From NCBI GenBank assembly GCA_044226045.1, contig JBGAHR010000039.1, positions 1-37,211 on the forward strand: a stretch of 37,211 nucleotides of DNA, in the 5' to 3' direction. Shown here piece after piece: positions 9,009 to 17,285 of this stretch. Made by a program: the position numbers and the translations under genes. Positions within the stretch are counted from its first letter, which is position 1, and each line of letters starts with the position of its first letter. This stretch comes from Endoryza sp044226045 (GTDB lineage Bacteria > Bacteroidota > Bacteroidia > Chitinophagales > Chitinophagaceae). The notes beneath the pieces are model-generated. The model was given only the letters and a program-made list of their open reading frames with translations, was not told where the DNA came from and searched no databases.

Positions 9009-10358
9009 ATGAAAAAAGTTTACTTCATTTTTATTCTTCTGGTAGCCGGACTGGGACAATCCTGTAAAAAACTGGTTGAAGTAGGGACACCTAAAACCCA
9101 ACTGACAACAGACAAGGTTTTTGCCAACGATCAAACAGCTATCGCAGTTGTTTATAACATATATGCCAGTTTCAACACTCTTATCTATGGCAATCTGGGT
9201 CCTGCTTTTGGCACTTACTCGGATGAACTGTCAACTACGAGTCCCAACCTGACTGACATGGAATACCATCATGGTTGGGTATCCACTGGAAATAGTATAA
9301 ATCTTAATCTCTGGCAATCCTTTTATTCCGTGATCTATGGATGCAATGGAGTACTCGAAAACCTGGACAGGTCGGTTGGTATCGGTGATCCAATCAAAAA
9401 ACAATTGAGAGGAGAGTTGTTGTTCCTTAGATCGTTTACTTATTTTTTCCTCGTCAATATTTATGGAGAGGTGCCACTCTTACTGACAACAGATGTCAGG
9501 AAAACTGCTACAGCCGGCAGGGCATCGGTAGAGAGTATTTACAGTCGCATCGTCGCCGACCTGGAAGAGGCAAAATTTGCCCTAACGGATGCTTATCCGG
9601 GTACTGAGAGGGTGAGAGTGAACAGACAGGTTGTAAGAGCCTTACTGGCGAGGGTTTATCTATTCCGGGAACGCTGGGAAAATGCCGAAACTGAAGCCTC
9701 CGCCGTGATTGCTTCCGGCTTCTACCATTTGAATGATGATCTCCGGAAAGTATTCCAGGCAAACAGCAGCGAAACCATTCTCGAGTTTTGGACCAGGGAA
9801 GGTTTTACTACAGTGGGACCGCTGTGGATACCTTCCACCGGCGCCGTCCCCACCTATCCGTTAACCCCAACTTTACTCCAGTCATTTGAGCCCAATGATA
9901 GCAGGAGACAATTATGGATAGATTCAATGGTGCAGTCAAATGAATGCTTTTACTATCCGGCAAAGTATCGAAATACAGGAACGGTATATGGGATAGAAAA
10001 AGAGTACCTGATCGTACTGCGACTATCCGAACAATACCTGATCCGGGCGGAAGCGAGAGCTCATCTAAACAAGGTTGATGAAGGAAAGAATGACCTGAAC
10101 AGGGTTCGGCAGCGGGCTGATTTACCTGATTCCGATGCGGCAGAGACCAGCTCGCTTTTGCTGGACATAGAAAAGGAAAGAAGAAAGGAGTTATTCTGTG
10201 AATGGGGCCACCGTTTTTTTGATTTGAAAAGAACCGGAAAAGCAGACCAGCTGCTATCGCAAATAAAGCCTGCCTGGAAAACGGCATCCATTTTACTCCC
10301 CATTCCACAGTATGAACGCCTCAATAACCCCAACCTTTCACAGAATCCGGGGTATTAG
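9009..10358 (+). CDS. SusD/RagB-family substrate-binding lipoprotein
   Basis: The 449-residue product has a lipoprotein signal with Cys19 (GLGQSCKK). It then shows SusD features: the TDKVFANDQTAIAVVYNIYASF opening, a tetratricopeptide-like helical core (RGELLFLRSFTYFFLVNIYGEVPLL) and the C-terminal ERRKELFCEWGHRFFDLKRTG segment. It forms the lid on the SusC barrel at the cell surface and captures substrate. It is somewhat shorter than the usual 500-600 residues. It starts 10 bp after susC and belongs to the same operon. Confidence 0.94.
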   Translation: MKKVYFIFILLVAGLGQSCKKLVEVGTPKTQLTTDKVFANDQTAIAVVYNIYASFNTLIYGNLGPAFGTYSDELSTTSPNLTDMEYHHGWVSTGNSINLNLWQSFYSVIYGCNGVLENLDRSVGIGDPIKKQLRGELLFLRSFTYFFLVNIYGEVPLLLTTDVRKTATAGRASVESIYSRIVADLEEAKFALTDAYPGTERVRVNRQVVRALLARVYLFRERWENAETEASAVIASGFYHLNDDLRKVFQANSSETILEFWTREGFTTVGPLWIPSTGAVPTYPLTPTLLQSFEPNDSRRQLWIDSMVQSNECFYYPAKYRNTGTVYGIEKEYLIVLRLSEQYLIRAEARAHLNKVDEGKNDLNRVRQRADLPDSDAAETSSLLLDIEKERRKELFCEWGHRFFDLKRTGKADQLLSQIKPAWKTASILLPIPQYERLNNPNLSQNPGY

Positions 10359-10394
10359 CATTTTTAAGTATTACTTTTTAATATCAGCATAGTC

Positions 10395-11714
10395 ATGATG
10401 CGATTGTTGTTACTATTTATATTGTTTGTATACGAGTTCCGGGCGGGGGCCCAGCCGGTACGGGAATTGAAAATTGGGGATACACTACCGTCAATAGATG
10501 TTTTGCTAATGACAAAAGGCGAAACAAAGACTGTCAGGCTTTCTTCCCTATATCATTCGAAATTTTTGATAATAGATTTTTGGGCGAGCTGGTGTGGTGC
10601 CTGTATTCGGGCAATACGTGATGGAGATTCTGTGGCAAAAGCATTCGGCGAAAAGATTAAGCTGGTACCGGTTACCTATGAAAACAGCCAGGTAGTTGAA
10701 GCCTTTATAAAAAACAACCCGCTGCTGAGACAGCTGGACATCGATTATGTTGTGGGAGATTCATTGCTGATGGGTGGATATTTTACGTTCGATATACTGC
10801 CGCACCAGGTTTGGGTCGATAGCCTGGGCGTCGTTAAAGCGATTGGCTATCCGGATGAAATGACTTCAGGGAATCTCCGTGATTTTATCAGTTGCCAAAC
10901 CCTGAATATCGAGGAAAAGAGAGATGAGATCGATTTTGATTATTCGAAACCATTGGCTACAGGAGATAGCTCACTATTATACCGCTCGGTTCTAACACCT
11001 TACAAGACCGGCCTCATGAATATGATCGGCTCATTCAGCAAGGCTTATGTAAAAGACCAGGGAATGGATCGCTTCCTGGTGATCAACAAAGATATACTGA
11101 GCATATTCTATGCTATATTTTCTCAAAGCCAGGGAAATATTTCAATGAACAGGGTAGAGTTGCATATCCGGGATTCTATGGCTTTGAGTCCCTATTTAAT
11201 GCAGAATTTCCCCAACAGGAAAATGATAAAGAAGTATTCTTATTGTTATGAAATGATCTTGCCTGATAAAAAACCAATAGAAGAATTTTACCGCAACTTA
11301 TTATCGGATCTGAATAGGCTATTCCCGTTTACGGCTACCATGGAGAAGCGAAAGAAAGCCTGTTGGGTAATTGTTAACCGGCAAAAACATCTCAATCCTG
11401 GAAGAAGCAACAGCCCTGCCGCTCTGATCTGGCAAAACGGTTTCATTAAGCGATTGTGCAATCAAACGATGGATGTCTTAACGAATTACCTCGACAAAGA
11501 AATGGATTCTGTTCCGGTGGTTGATCGAACGGGCTTTAAAACTTCTTTTGACCTGGATATCGATGTTCGCATAGAGGAGGGATCCCGGTTTTTTGACATC
11601 GGGCGAATTCAGAAAAGTCTGCGAGAAAAGGGCTTTGATTTGATTCGCTCAAAGCAAATGGTCGATGTTCTTGTGATAAGAGAAAAAAAGGCCAGAAAAC
11701 CAGGAAGAAAGTAA
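10395..11714 (+). CDS. TlpA-like thioredoxin-fold protein with DUF3738-like C-terminus
   Basis: This 439-residue exported protein has a signal peptide (about 1-20, cleavage near GAQPV) and a TlpA/AhpC-type redoxin domain (about 25-170) with the active site WASWCGAC. The motif indicates a periplasmic thiol-disulfide oxidoreductase. The C-terminal third (about 350-435) reads DVLTNYLDKEM, then VPVVDRTGFKTSFDLDIDV, then a LREKGFDL helix and DVLVI. This matches the DUF3738/TIGR03435 pattern of a PVVDKTGL-type motif, a YDF strand and a terminal VLVID. The gene follows susD by 36 bp and is probably in the operon. A role in reducing or handling imported thiol-containing material, or in maturing the receptor, is inference. 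Confidence 0.85.
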   Translation: MMRLLLLFILFVYEFRAGAQPVRELKIGDTLPSIDVLLMTKGETKTVRLSSLYHSKFLIIDFWASWCGACIRAIRDGDSVAKAFGEKIKLVPVTYENSQVVEAFIKNNPLLRQLDIDYVVGDSLLMGGYFTFDILPHQVWVDSLGVVKAIGYPDEMTSGNLRDFISCQTLNIEEKRDEIDFDYSKPLATGDSSLLYRSVLTPYKTGLMNMIGSFSKAYVKDQGMDRFLVINKDILSIFYAIFSQSQGNISMNRVELHIRDSMALSPYLMQNFPNRKMIKKYSYCYEMILPDKKPIEEFYRNLLSDLNRLFPFTATMEKRKKACWVIVNRQKHLNPGRSNSPAALIWQNGFIKRLCNQTMDVLTNYLDKEMDSVPVVDRTGFKTSFDLDIDVRIEEGSRFFDIGRIQKSLREKGFDLIRSKQMVDVLVIREKKARKPGRK

Positions 11715-11740
11715 TCTGGCCTTGCCCGATTATTGCGGGC
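11688..11740. terminator. Possible bidirectional terminator between convergent genes
   Basis: AAGGCCAG (11688-11695) and CTGGCCTT (11716-11723) form an 8-bp inverted repeat across the stop codon of the thioredoxin-fold gene. A second small stem, GCCCG/CGGGC (11724-11740), overlaps the 3' end of the convergent DUF6520 gene. An A-tract precedes the first arm, so on the minus strand a U-tract follows it. The loop of 20 nt is long for an efficient terminator. Confidence 0.4.
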
Positions 11741-12017
11741 TCTTCTTCACATACAGACTGAGCGGATTCCCCTCAATATCATAAGCCCTTGCACAGTTTA
11801 CCGACGTACCATCAGTACAGCCAAATGCAGTTTTCGCACCGGCAGCAGTTCCGATATAAGATACGGTCGGACTGAGCTCAGCGGTACCTGCAGCATTATA
11901 CTTATGCCATACATACGTTTGCTGAGGCATCGAATCCTTTTTGTTTTGAGAAAGAGTGAAAGCGCTAAGAATGGCGATGAAAGCAATAGCGGATAATGCA
12001 AAACCAAACTTTTTCAT
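11730..12017 (-). CDS. DUF6520-family small exported protein
   Basis: This 95-residue product has the usual form of DUF6520: a short signal peptide (MKKFGFALSAIAFIAILSAF), then a small domain with YVWHKYNAAGTAELSP and two cysteines (FGCTDGTSVNCARAY) that could form a disulfide. The C-terminus is NPLSLYVKKSP. The function of this family is unknown, and members often occur in clusters beside surface or secretion genes. Here it is single and convergent with the SusC/SusD/thioredoxin operon. The proximity of a two-cysteine exported peptide to a thiol oxidoreductase is suggestive only. Confidence 0.85.
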   Translation of the reverse strand: MKKFGFALSAIAFIAILSAFTLSQNKKDSMPQQTYVWHKYNAAGTAELSPTVSYIGTAAGAKTAFGCTDGTSVNCARAYDIEGNPLSLYVKKSPQ

Positions 12018-12206
12018 AAAAAAAATGTTGACTTTCTAATAAACGAGCCTACTCTTTTCTACAGGTTTTCGGCTTCGCCTGCTTATTGCAATAAAATAGA
12101 GAAACAGCTGTTTGCGGAATCGCTTTGTAAAAATGAAACGACTTTCAGTAGCAGAAAAATCAATGAGTAATTCAAATGGAATAAAATAATATGCGAATGG
12201 AAGAGC

Positions 12207-12457
12207 AATTGGCTAATATGTCAATTGGTGAATTAGTCAATTTGCCAATGCAATTACGGATTACGGATGACGGATTACGGATGACGAATGGAATACAATT
12301 AGTCAATGAGCTAATTCGACAATTAGTCAATTTTCCAATGGAAATACGGATGACGAATTAAGAATTCAAAAATCAAAAGCCAAAATAGTCTGCGATTTGA
12401 GATTTGGGAGTAGCCTGCAAAAATGAACCGCAAACTGCAAACCGCAAACTGCCAACT
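12207..12457. repeat. Mixed octamer and heptamer intergenic repeats
   Basis: The 454-bp gap between two minus-strand genes holds no credible ORF. It contains octamer-like AATTGG/GTCAATT words (12207-12250 and 12297-12341) and five ACGGATK heptamers (12256-12290). After these come ACGGATGACG remnants, a short AGTCAAA-like stretch near 12364 and four CYGCMAA heptamers (12428-12455). Each array keeps strict phase. All four repeat families also occur elsewhere in the window. Confidence 0.7.
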
Positions 12458-12471
12458 CGCCTTTTGTGTAT

Positions 12472-13434
12472 CTATTTCTTTCTTCTTAATTCACCAGGCG
12501 TATAGCCGAAGTACTTCCGAAACGAATTGATAAAATTTGTGGTAAACTCAAAGCCGGAAAGCGATGCAATTTCTTTGATGGGCTTATCAGTGCTTGTAAG
12601 CAGATCCCTGGCTTTTTCCATTCGGGTCTGCAGGAGGAACTCAAACGGACCCATGCCGAAAACCGCCTTGAAGCCGCATTTGAGTTTGAATGCATTCAGT
12701 CCTGTTTTTTGAGACAGGTCCCTGATGGTCAGATGGCGGCTGATGTCCGAGAGGATCAGGTTCCGGGCTTTGTATAATCTCTCTTTTTCTGTTTCGGAAC
12801 TTCCGGGTACGCTCGTATCGGGCACCAGCGTTTTCACCAGCGCTTCGAACAGAAACTCATTTACCCTGTTTTGAAAATAGAACTTGCGGAGCTCGGATTC
12901 ATAGCCACATTTCAGTAAATCATAGACTATTCGATTCATCTGCGTCGGGCCATAGATTGTTTTGTTACAGCACAGATCACGGAAGGAGTCCGGTTGCTGT
13001 TGTAAAGGAGGGAAGGATTGCATCATCGTTTTCAGGAAGGATTCGGAATAGAATACATCGAAAACATGATGTTCGGAAGCCTGGTCAAAGATGAAAGTTG
13101 ATGTTTTGTTGGGAGGCTGAGATGATAGAAACTGCCCTTCCCGAATGGTATGACTACTTTTCCCGGTATGCTGTAGCCGGAGTTTTCCTTTCAGCACATA
13201 GCGGGTCTGATAATCATTGGTTTCTTCATTAACCAGGAAACTGACTTTCCTGATAATATTATAGATCGAATAACGAAGCGAAAAATAATCTGCCGGAAAT
13301 TGTTGAACGGTGATAGTGCCGAAATCGCTTTCTCCATAATACACAGTACTTCCGGGTAAAACCAATCCGGTAATGCTGTTGGCATCGATGAGCTGAAGCT
13401 TGATGGGGCCGTATGCGCGGGTTCTGATATGCAC
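12472..13434 (-). CDS. AraC-family transcriptional regulator
   Basis: This 320-residue regulator has an N-terminal ligand-sensing region (1-210) without recognisable catalytic motifs and a C-terminal AraC/XylS double HTH (about 220-318). The DNA-binding part reads SRHLTIRDLSQKTGLNAFKLK, followed by the second helix pair EIASLSGFEFTTNFINSFRKYFGYTPGELR, both conserved in the family. Its regulon is unknown. The nearest candidate target is the downstream DUF6520 gene, but about 450 bp of repeats separate them. No clear operator dyad was found upstream. Confidence 0.92.
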   Translation of the reverse strand: MHIRTRAYGPIKLQLIDANSITGLVLPGSTVYYGESDFGTITVQQFPADYFSLRYSIYNIIRKVSFLVNEETNDYQTRYVLKGKLRLQHTGKSSHTIREGQFLSSQPPNKTSTFIFDQASEHHVFDVFYSESFLKTMMQSFPPLQQQPDSFRDLCCNKTIYGPTQMNRIVYDLLKCGYESELRKFYFQNRVNEFLFEALVKTLVPDTSVPGSSETEKERLYKARNLILSDISRHLTIRDLSQKTGLNAFKLKCGFKAVFGMGPFEFLLQTRMEKARDLLTSTDKPIKEIASLSGFEFTTNFINSFRKYFGYTPGELRRKK

Positions 13435-13688
13435 CGATAGTATCGTAGAATAAAACTGAAATAAGAATTAATAGAGCAGTTCAATGAAAATTATTGAAAT
13501 TATTTTGAATGACAGTGATGTCAAAGCAATAAAAATTTATTGATAGTAAGCCGGTAGTGATCGAATTTAATTCAGACAAATTTGATTGTTGCATATTGAC
13601 TGAAAAAAGAAGAATATGGTTAGGGAAATTTCGAATATGGAGATAAGGTGATAAGAAGGTGTGGAGATAGAGGTTTGTCTAGGGGGGA

Positions 13689-13751
13689 AGTCAAAAGTCA
13701 AAAGTCAAAAGTCAAAAATCAAAAGTCAAAAATCAAAAATCAAAAGTCAGA
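13689..13751. repeat. AGTCAAA heptamer direct repeat
   Basis: Nine consecutive 7-bp units (AGTCAAA with AATCAAA variants) lie in perfect phase. A 67-codon frame over this region is lysine/serine/glutamine low-complexity sequence created by the repeat and is not called as a gene. Confidence 0.85.
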
Positions 13752-13754
13752 AGT

Positions 13755-13990
13755 GAGGCAGTCTGAACGATCAAGAGATCGGGAACGCAAAGCTGGCAAA
13801 GTAGCGCAAAGGGCGCAAAGAAGAAATTCAAAAGTTAAAATTCAAAAGTAAAAAGTCAAAAGTCAAAAGTGATGCAGCCTGAAACGACCAGGAGTTCAGG
13901 AACGCAAAGCTGGCAAAGTGGCGCAAAGGGCGCAAAGAAGAAATTCAAAAGTCAAAATTCAAAAGGCAAAAGTCAAAAGTGAAACGTCAT
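13755..13990. repeat. Tandem duplication of a 117-bp unit
   Basis: Two copies (from about 13755 and 13871, offset 116-117 bp) share GAACGCAAAGCTGGCAAAGT, GCGCAAAGGGCGCAAAGAAG and trailing heptamers, with a few substitutions. The rest of the 843-bp gap 13435-14277 contains no gene I can support. It holds purine-rich and GAAACG-type degenerate repeats near 14000-14060 and a probable promoter region before the next gene. Confidence 0.8.
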
Positions 13991-14277
13991 GATTCATAAG
14001 TTGAAATTCAGAAGTGAGGCAACGCGAAACGTGAAACAATAAACGAGAAACGCAAATGCCATTTCCCTTTCTCTTTCTGGTTGCCGCTATCCTTCAAATA
14101 TGGTGAATATTTTTATTTGTCAAGTGGCTGACAGCTTCGATCATTCCTACAACAAGACAGGCAACGGGCATGATCTGGTTTCCGTTTTTTTGTTTGTGTT
14201 TCCTGACCTGTGAAATATATCGTAGCAGGTTAGATCAACTGAATTTACAACAATCACAAAAAAGGAAGTTTATATCT

Positions 14278-15354
14278 ATGAGACAAGTTGTTGGTGTAGG
14301 GATACTTTTCATCCTTATTGCAGCGGAGGGATGCCACAAAGGATATTCGGAACCTCATACAGATCCAATTCCTCCTTCACCAAAAAAATGGGTGGTGACT
14401 ACTATCGCCGGTGAGGGAACGCAGGCCTTCAGGAACGGACAAGCTTTATTAGCCAGCTTTCATTTTCCTGAAGCTGTTGCGGCAGGTAACAACGGAAACA
14501 TATTTATTACAGATGCCTTTAACCGGATCATCAGGAGGCTGGCGGCTGATCAGGTTACCACGTTTGCAGGCAATGGTCAGTTTGGGATCGTGGACGGAGC
14601 GCCTGCTGATGCTCGATTTGAGGCCCCGTTTGCCATTGTCGTTGATGCAAACGGATATCTGTTTACAACTGATGAAAATGATTCCCGGATCAGGCGAGTA
14701 TCGCCTGGTGGAGAAGTGCTCACATATGCGGGATCCGTAACCGCGGGTTTTGCGGACGGTAATGCTTTCGAAGCAAGATTTATGTATGGCAACTACCTGG
14801 CTGTAGATTTACAGGGAAACCTGTTTGTGTCAGACGTGCAAAACCACCGGATACGAAAGGTCAGTACTGCAGGCGAGGTGACAACTGTTGCAGGTACAGG
14901 AGTGGCGGGCTTCTCAGATGGAAATGCTGTAACAGCGCAATTCAACTTCCCGGCCGGGATCGCAGTGGATAGTGCAGGAAATATATATGTAGCCGATAGA
15001 GGTAATCTTCGAATTCGAAAAATTTCAACTAATGGAATGGTAACAACCCTGGCGGGTAGCGGACAACAAGGGTATCAGGATGGCAATTCAACTGAAGCGC
15101 GATTTCAATTGGATATGCGATCCCTGATCGTGGATCGAGCAGGAAACCTGATACTTTCAGAAAGCGACTACATACGCATGATAACACCACAGGGAGTAGT
15201 GTCTACCATTGCGGGAGGTCTGCCCGGTTTCCGTGACGGGGAAGGCAGCCAGGCACAGTTTAATTATCCAAATGGATTGGCGAGGGACGACCAAGGAAAC
15301 ATCTATGTTGCTGACCTTAACAATAGTCGCATTCGCCGTATCAGTTTCCAGTAA
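14278..15354 (+). CDS. NHL-repeat lipoprotein (beta-propeller)
   Basis: The chosen ATG gives a 358-residue protein with a lipoprotein signal and lipobox AAEGC (Cys19). An in-frame ATG at 14170 would bury this signal behind 36 residues, so it is rejected. Purine-rich AAAGGAAG lies shortly upstream of the chosen start. The mature part consists of about six NHL-type blades with recurring phrases such as VTTIAGEG, FNFPAGIAVDSAGNIYVADRGNLRIRKI and DGNAVTAQF, forming a six-bladed beta-propeller. Such proteins act as surface binding scaffolds. It is the first gene of a plus-strand series running to 17777, but 69 bp separate it from the next gene. Confidence 0.88.
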   Translation: MRQVVGVGILFILIAAEGCHKGYSEPHTDPIPPSPKKWVVTTIAGEGTQAFRNGQALLASFHFPEAVAAGNNGNIFITDAFNRIIRRLAADQVTTFAGNGQFGIVDGAPADARFEAPFAIVVDANGYLFTTDENDSRIRRVSPGGEVLTYAGSVTAGFADGNAFEARFMYGNYLAVDLQGNLFVSDVQNHRIRKVSTAGEVTTVAGTGVAGFSDGNAVTAQFNFPAGIAVDSAGNIYVADRGNLRIRKISTNGMVTTLAGSGQQGYQDGNSTEARFQLDMRSLIVDRAGNLILSESDYIRMITPQGVVSTIAGGLPGFRDGEGSQAQFNYPNGLARDDQGNIYVADLNNSRIRRISFQ

Positions 15355-15423
15355 ATAGAGAAAGAGCTAAGCAAAAAGGGAAGTAATTATTCAACATTTT
15401 ATCATCCTTAAATCGGACAATGC

Positions 15424-15717
15424 ATGGAAAAATATGCGATACTGGCTACGATAAAAGCAAAGCCAGGATTTGAAAAAGAAGTCATCGAATTTCTTCAATC
15501 GGCCCTTCCCTTCGTCAATAGCGAACCGGAAACGGTGAAATGGTTTGCCGTACAAACCGGCTCATCCTCTTTTTGCATTTTTGACACATTCGAAACATCA
15601 GAAGGGAGAGAGGCTCATTTGAACGGTCGGGTGGCAGAAGCATTAATGAGTATTGCTACAACCTGGCTGGCGGAGGCACCGGTAATTAGCCTGGGCGATC
15701 TGATCGCTCAGAAATAA
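15424..15717 (+). CDS. ABM-domain (YgiN-like) monooxygenase
   Basis: This 97-residue protein is a single antibiotic-biosynthesis-monooxygenase domain. It opens with YAILATIKAKPGFEKEVIEFL, has a central VKWFAVQTGSSSFCIFDTFETSEGREAHL stretch, and contains the family's conserved late AHL(N) helix start. Members are small dimeric ferredoxin-like cofactor-free oxygenases or quinol-related stress proteins. Substrate unknown; cytoplasmic. A metallophosphoesterase follows after 50 bp. Confidence 0.88.
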   Translation: MEKYAILATIKAKPGFEKEVIEFLQSALPFVNSEPETVKWFAVQTGSSSFCIFDTFETSEGREAHLNGRVAEALMSIATTWLAEAPVISLGDLIAQK

Positions 15718-15767
15718 CAATCGAAACGACTTTAATAACCCATCAATCATTAAAATAAGGAGTTTGC

Positions 15768-16784
15768 ATGACGAATAACGAGCATTTAATCGGAAATGAG
15801 GAGAATCAGGACGGCATCGACAGGGCCGGCTTTCTCAAGTGTATGGCATGGGCCGGTACCGGACTTTTTTGTCTGATGAGCGGAGGAGTATTGAAATCAT
15901 ATGGGATGAGTCAGCTGGTAGATAAAACGACCGGGCTATGGAAGTCGGGATTGATCATTCCGAAAGCGGATTTTGCTTTCGCGCAAATCAGCGACAGCCA
16001 CCTGGGCTTCAGTAAAGCAGCTAACCCGGATGTGGTGGGCACACTACAGGCTGCCATTGGCAAAATCAATGCTATGCCGATATCACCCTCTTTTCTACTT
16101 CATACCGGAGATATTTCTCATCTGTCGCAACCGGAAGAATTTGATACTGCCGAACAGGTGCTGAAGAGCGCTAAAACCAGCCGTATCTTCTATGTTCCCG
16201 GTGAACACGATGTGTTGAATGATAATGGAAAACAATACCGCGATCGGTTTGGGAAAGACAGCAAAGGGGATGGCTGGTATAGTTTCGATTATAATGGGGT
16301 ACATTTCATAGGACTGGTTAATGTGGTGAACACAGCCGAGGGAGGTCTGGGAGTATTGGGCGAGGAACAGTTGCAATGGCTGAAAGCTGATCTGATGCCT
16401 CTTTCTTCCAGCACCCCGGTTGTAGTGTTTGCTCATATACCCTTATGGACGGTTTATCCTCAGTGGGGGTGGGGTACCCGTGACAGTGAACAGGTCATGG
16501 CATTGTTAAGACGATTCGGTTCTGTGTCTGTGTTGAATGGTCATATCCATCAAACCATGCAAAAAGTGGAGGGGAATATCACTTTTCACACAGCGGCTTC
16601 TACTGCTTTTCCACAACCCGCCCCTGGAAGCGCCCCTGCAGCAGGACCGATGAAAGTCCCGGCCGACCAGTTACGTTCATTGCTGGGTATTACCCATGTG
16701 AACTATGTAGAACATAACCATATGCTGGCTGTTACCGACGAACCGTTAGCGGCCGGTAATGCACCCGCATCATCCGTAAAGTGA
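15768..16784 (+). CDS. Calcineurin-like metallophosphoesterase with degenerate Tat-like signal
   Basis: This 338-residue protein carries the metal-site motifs of the calcineurin-like phosphoesterase superfamily: QISDSHLGF (D-x-H), HTGDISH (GD), PGEHD (the GNHD position), FAHIPLW (H) and NGHIH (GHxH). It therefore probably hydrolyses a phosphoester using two metal ions. The N-terminus has the FLKCMAWAGTG helix seen in Tat-exported relatives. However, the twin-arginine position reads DRAGFLK, so only one arginine is present and export by Tat is uncertain. The C-terminus (about 280-338) is alanine/proline-rich. A cytochrome c gene starts 6 bp after its stop, so the two are co-transcribed. Confidence 0.9.
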   Translation: MTNNEHLIGNEENQDGIDRAGFLKCMAWAGTGLFCLMSGGVLKSYGMSQLVDKTTGLWKSGLIIPKADFAFAQISDSHLGFSKAANPDVVGTLQAAIGKINAMPISPSFLLHTGDISHLSQPEEFDTAEQVLKSAKTSRIFYVPGEHDVLNDNGKQYRDRFGKDSKGDGWYSFDYNGVHFIGLVNVVNTAEGGLGVLGEEQLQWLKADLMPLSSSTPVVVFAHIPLWTVYPQWGWGTRDSEQVMALLRRFGSVSVLNGHIHQTMQKVEGNITFHTAASTAFPQPAPGSAPAAGPMKVPADQLRSLLGITHVNYVEHNHMLAVTDEPLAAGNAPASSVK

Positions 16785-16790
16785 ATCTGC

Positions 16791-17228
16791 ATGAATGAAG
16801 AAATAAGGCGTACAGGAAAAAGGAATAGTCCTGTGATAACTACATATTTTCTCGCAACAGTGATCGGAGGATTGACCCTTCTTGGGTCATCCTCTTTTGT
16901 TCCACCTGCCAAGACTTTCAAAAATCTAAAAGTCCTGGCTTCCCGTATCAGTACAAAGGATCTTTCTTCCATTATGATTGATGAATTTAATGATGGCCTG
17001 GGTGTTTCATGCGGATTCTGTCATACTAAGATAGAAGGCTCTGAAAAACTCAACTACGCCAGCGATGCCAACCCGGAAAAGCAAATAGCACGTCGTATGA
17101 TGAAGATGACGATAGATATCAACCGGAAATATTTCGGGGTCAAGAGCCCACAGATTGGACAATCCTCGCTTGTAATTACTTGCGTATCCTGTCATCGTGG
17201 AAGACCATTTCCGGAGAAGATACAATAG
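16791..17228 (+). CDS. Di-heme c-type cytochrome
   Basis: This 145-residue protein has an N-terminal hydrophobic segment (about 16-37), serving as signal peptide or membrane anchor. Two CxxCH heme-attachment motifs follow, CGFCH (74-78) and CVSCH (131-135). The spacing and the sequence between them, with ANPEKQIARRMMKMTIDIN, resemble the photosynthetic-reaction-center cytochrome-type domain found in many non-phototrophs. The product should be an exported electron carrier. It begins 6 bp after the metallophosphoesterase gene, which ties the two functionally, but the partner reaction is unknown. Confidence 0.88.
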   Translation: MNEEIRRTGKRNSPVITTYFLATVIGGLTLLGSSSFVPPAKTFKNLKVLASRISTKDLSSIMIDEFNDGLGVSCGFCHTKIEGSEKLNYASDANPEKQIARRMMKMTIDINRKYFGVKSPQIGQSSLVITCVSCHRGRPFPEKIQ

Positions 17229-17285
17229 GAATTATTTTCAACACAATAGTCAACAACAGAAAGTAGGCTTTTTAAAAATATACAG

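Noticed and set aside
13648..13851. A 67-codon frame with repeated Lys-Ser-Gln
   Set aside because: It is generated by the AGTCAAA heptamer array and has no independent support.
13689..13990. CRISPR-like array
   Set aside because: Units are 7 bp without spacers, and the longer unit is a simple tandem duplication; no cas gene is present.
14170..14277. N-terminal extension of the NHL protein
   Set aside because: It would place 36 residues before a good lipoprotein signal peptide.
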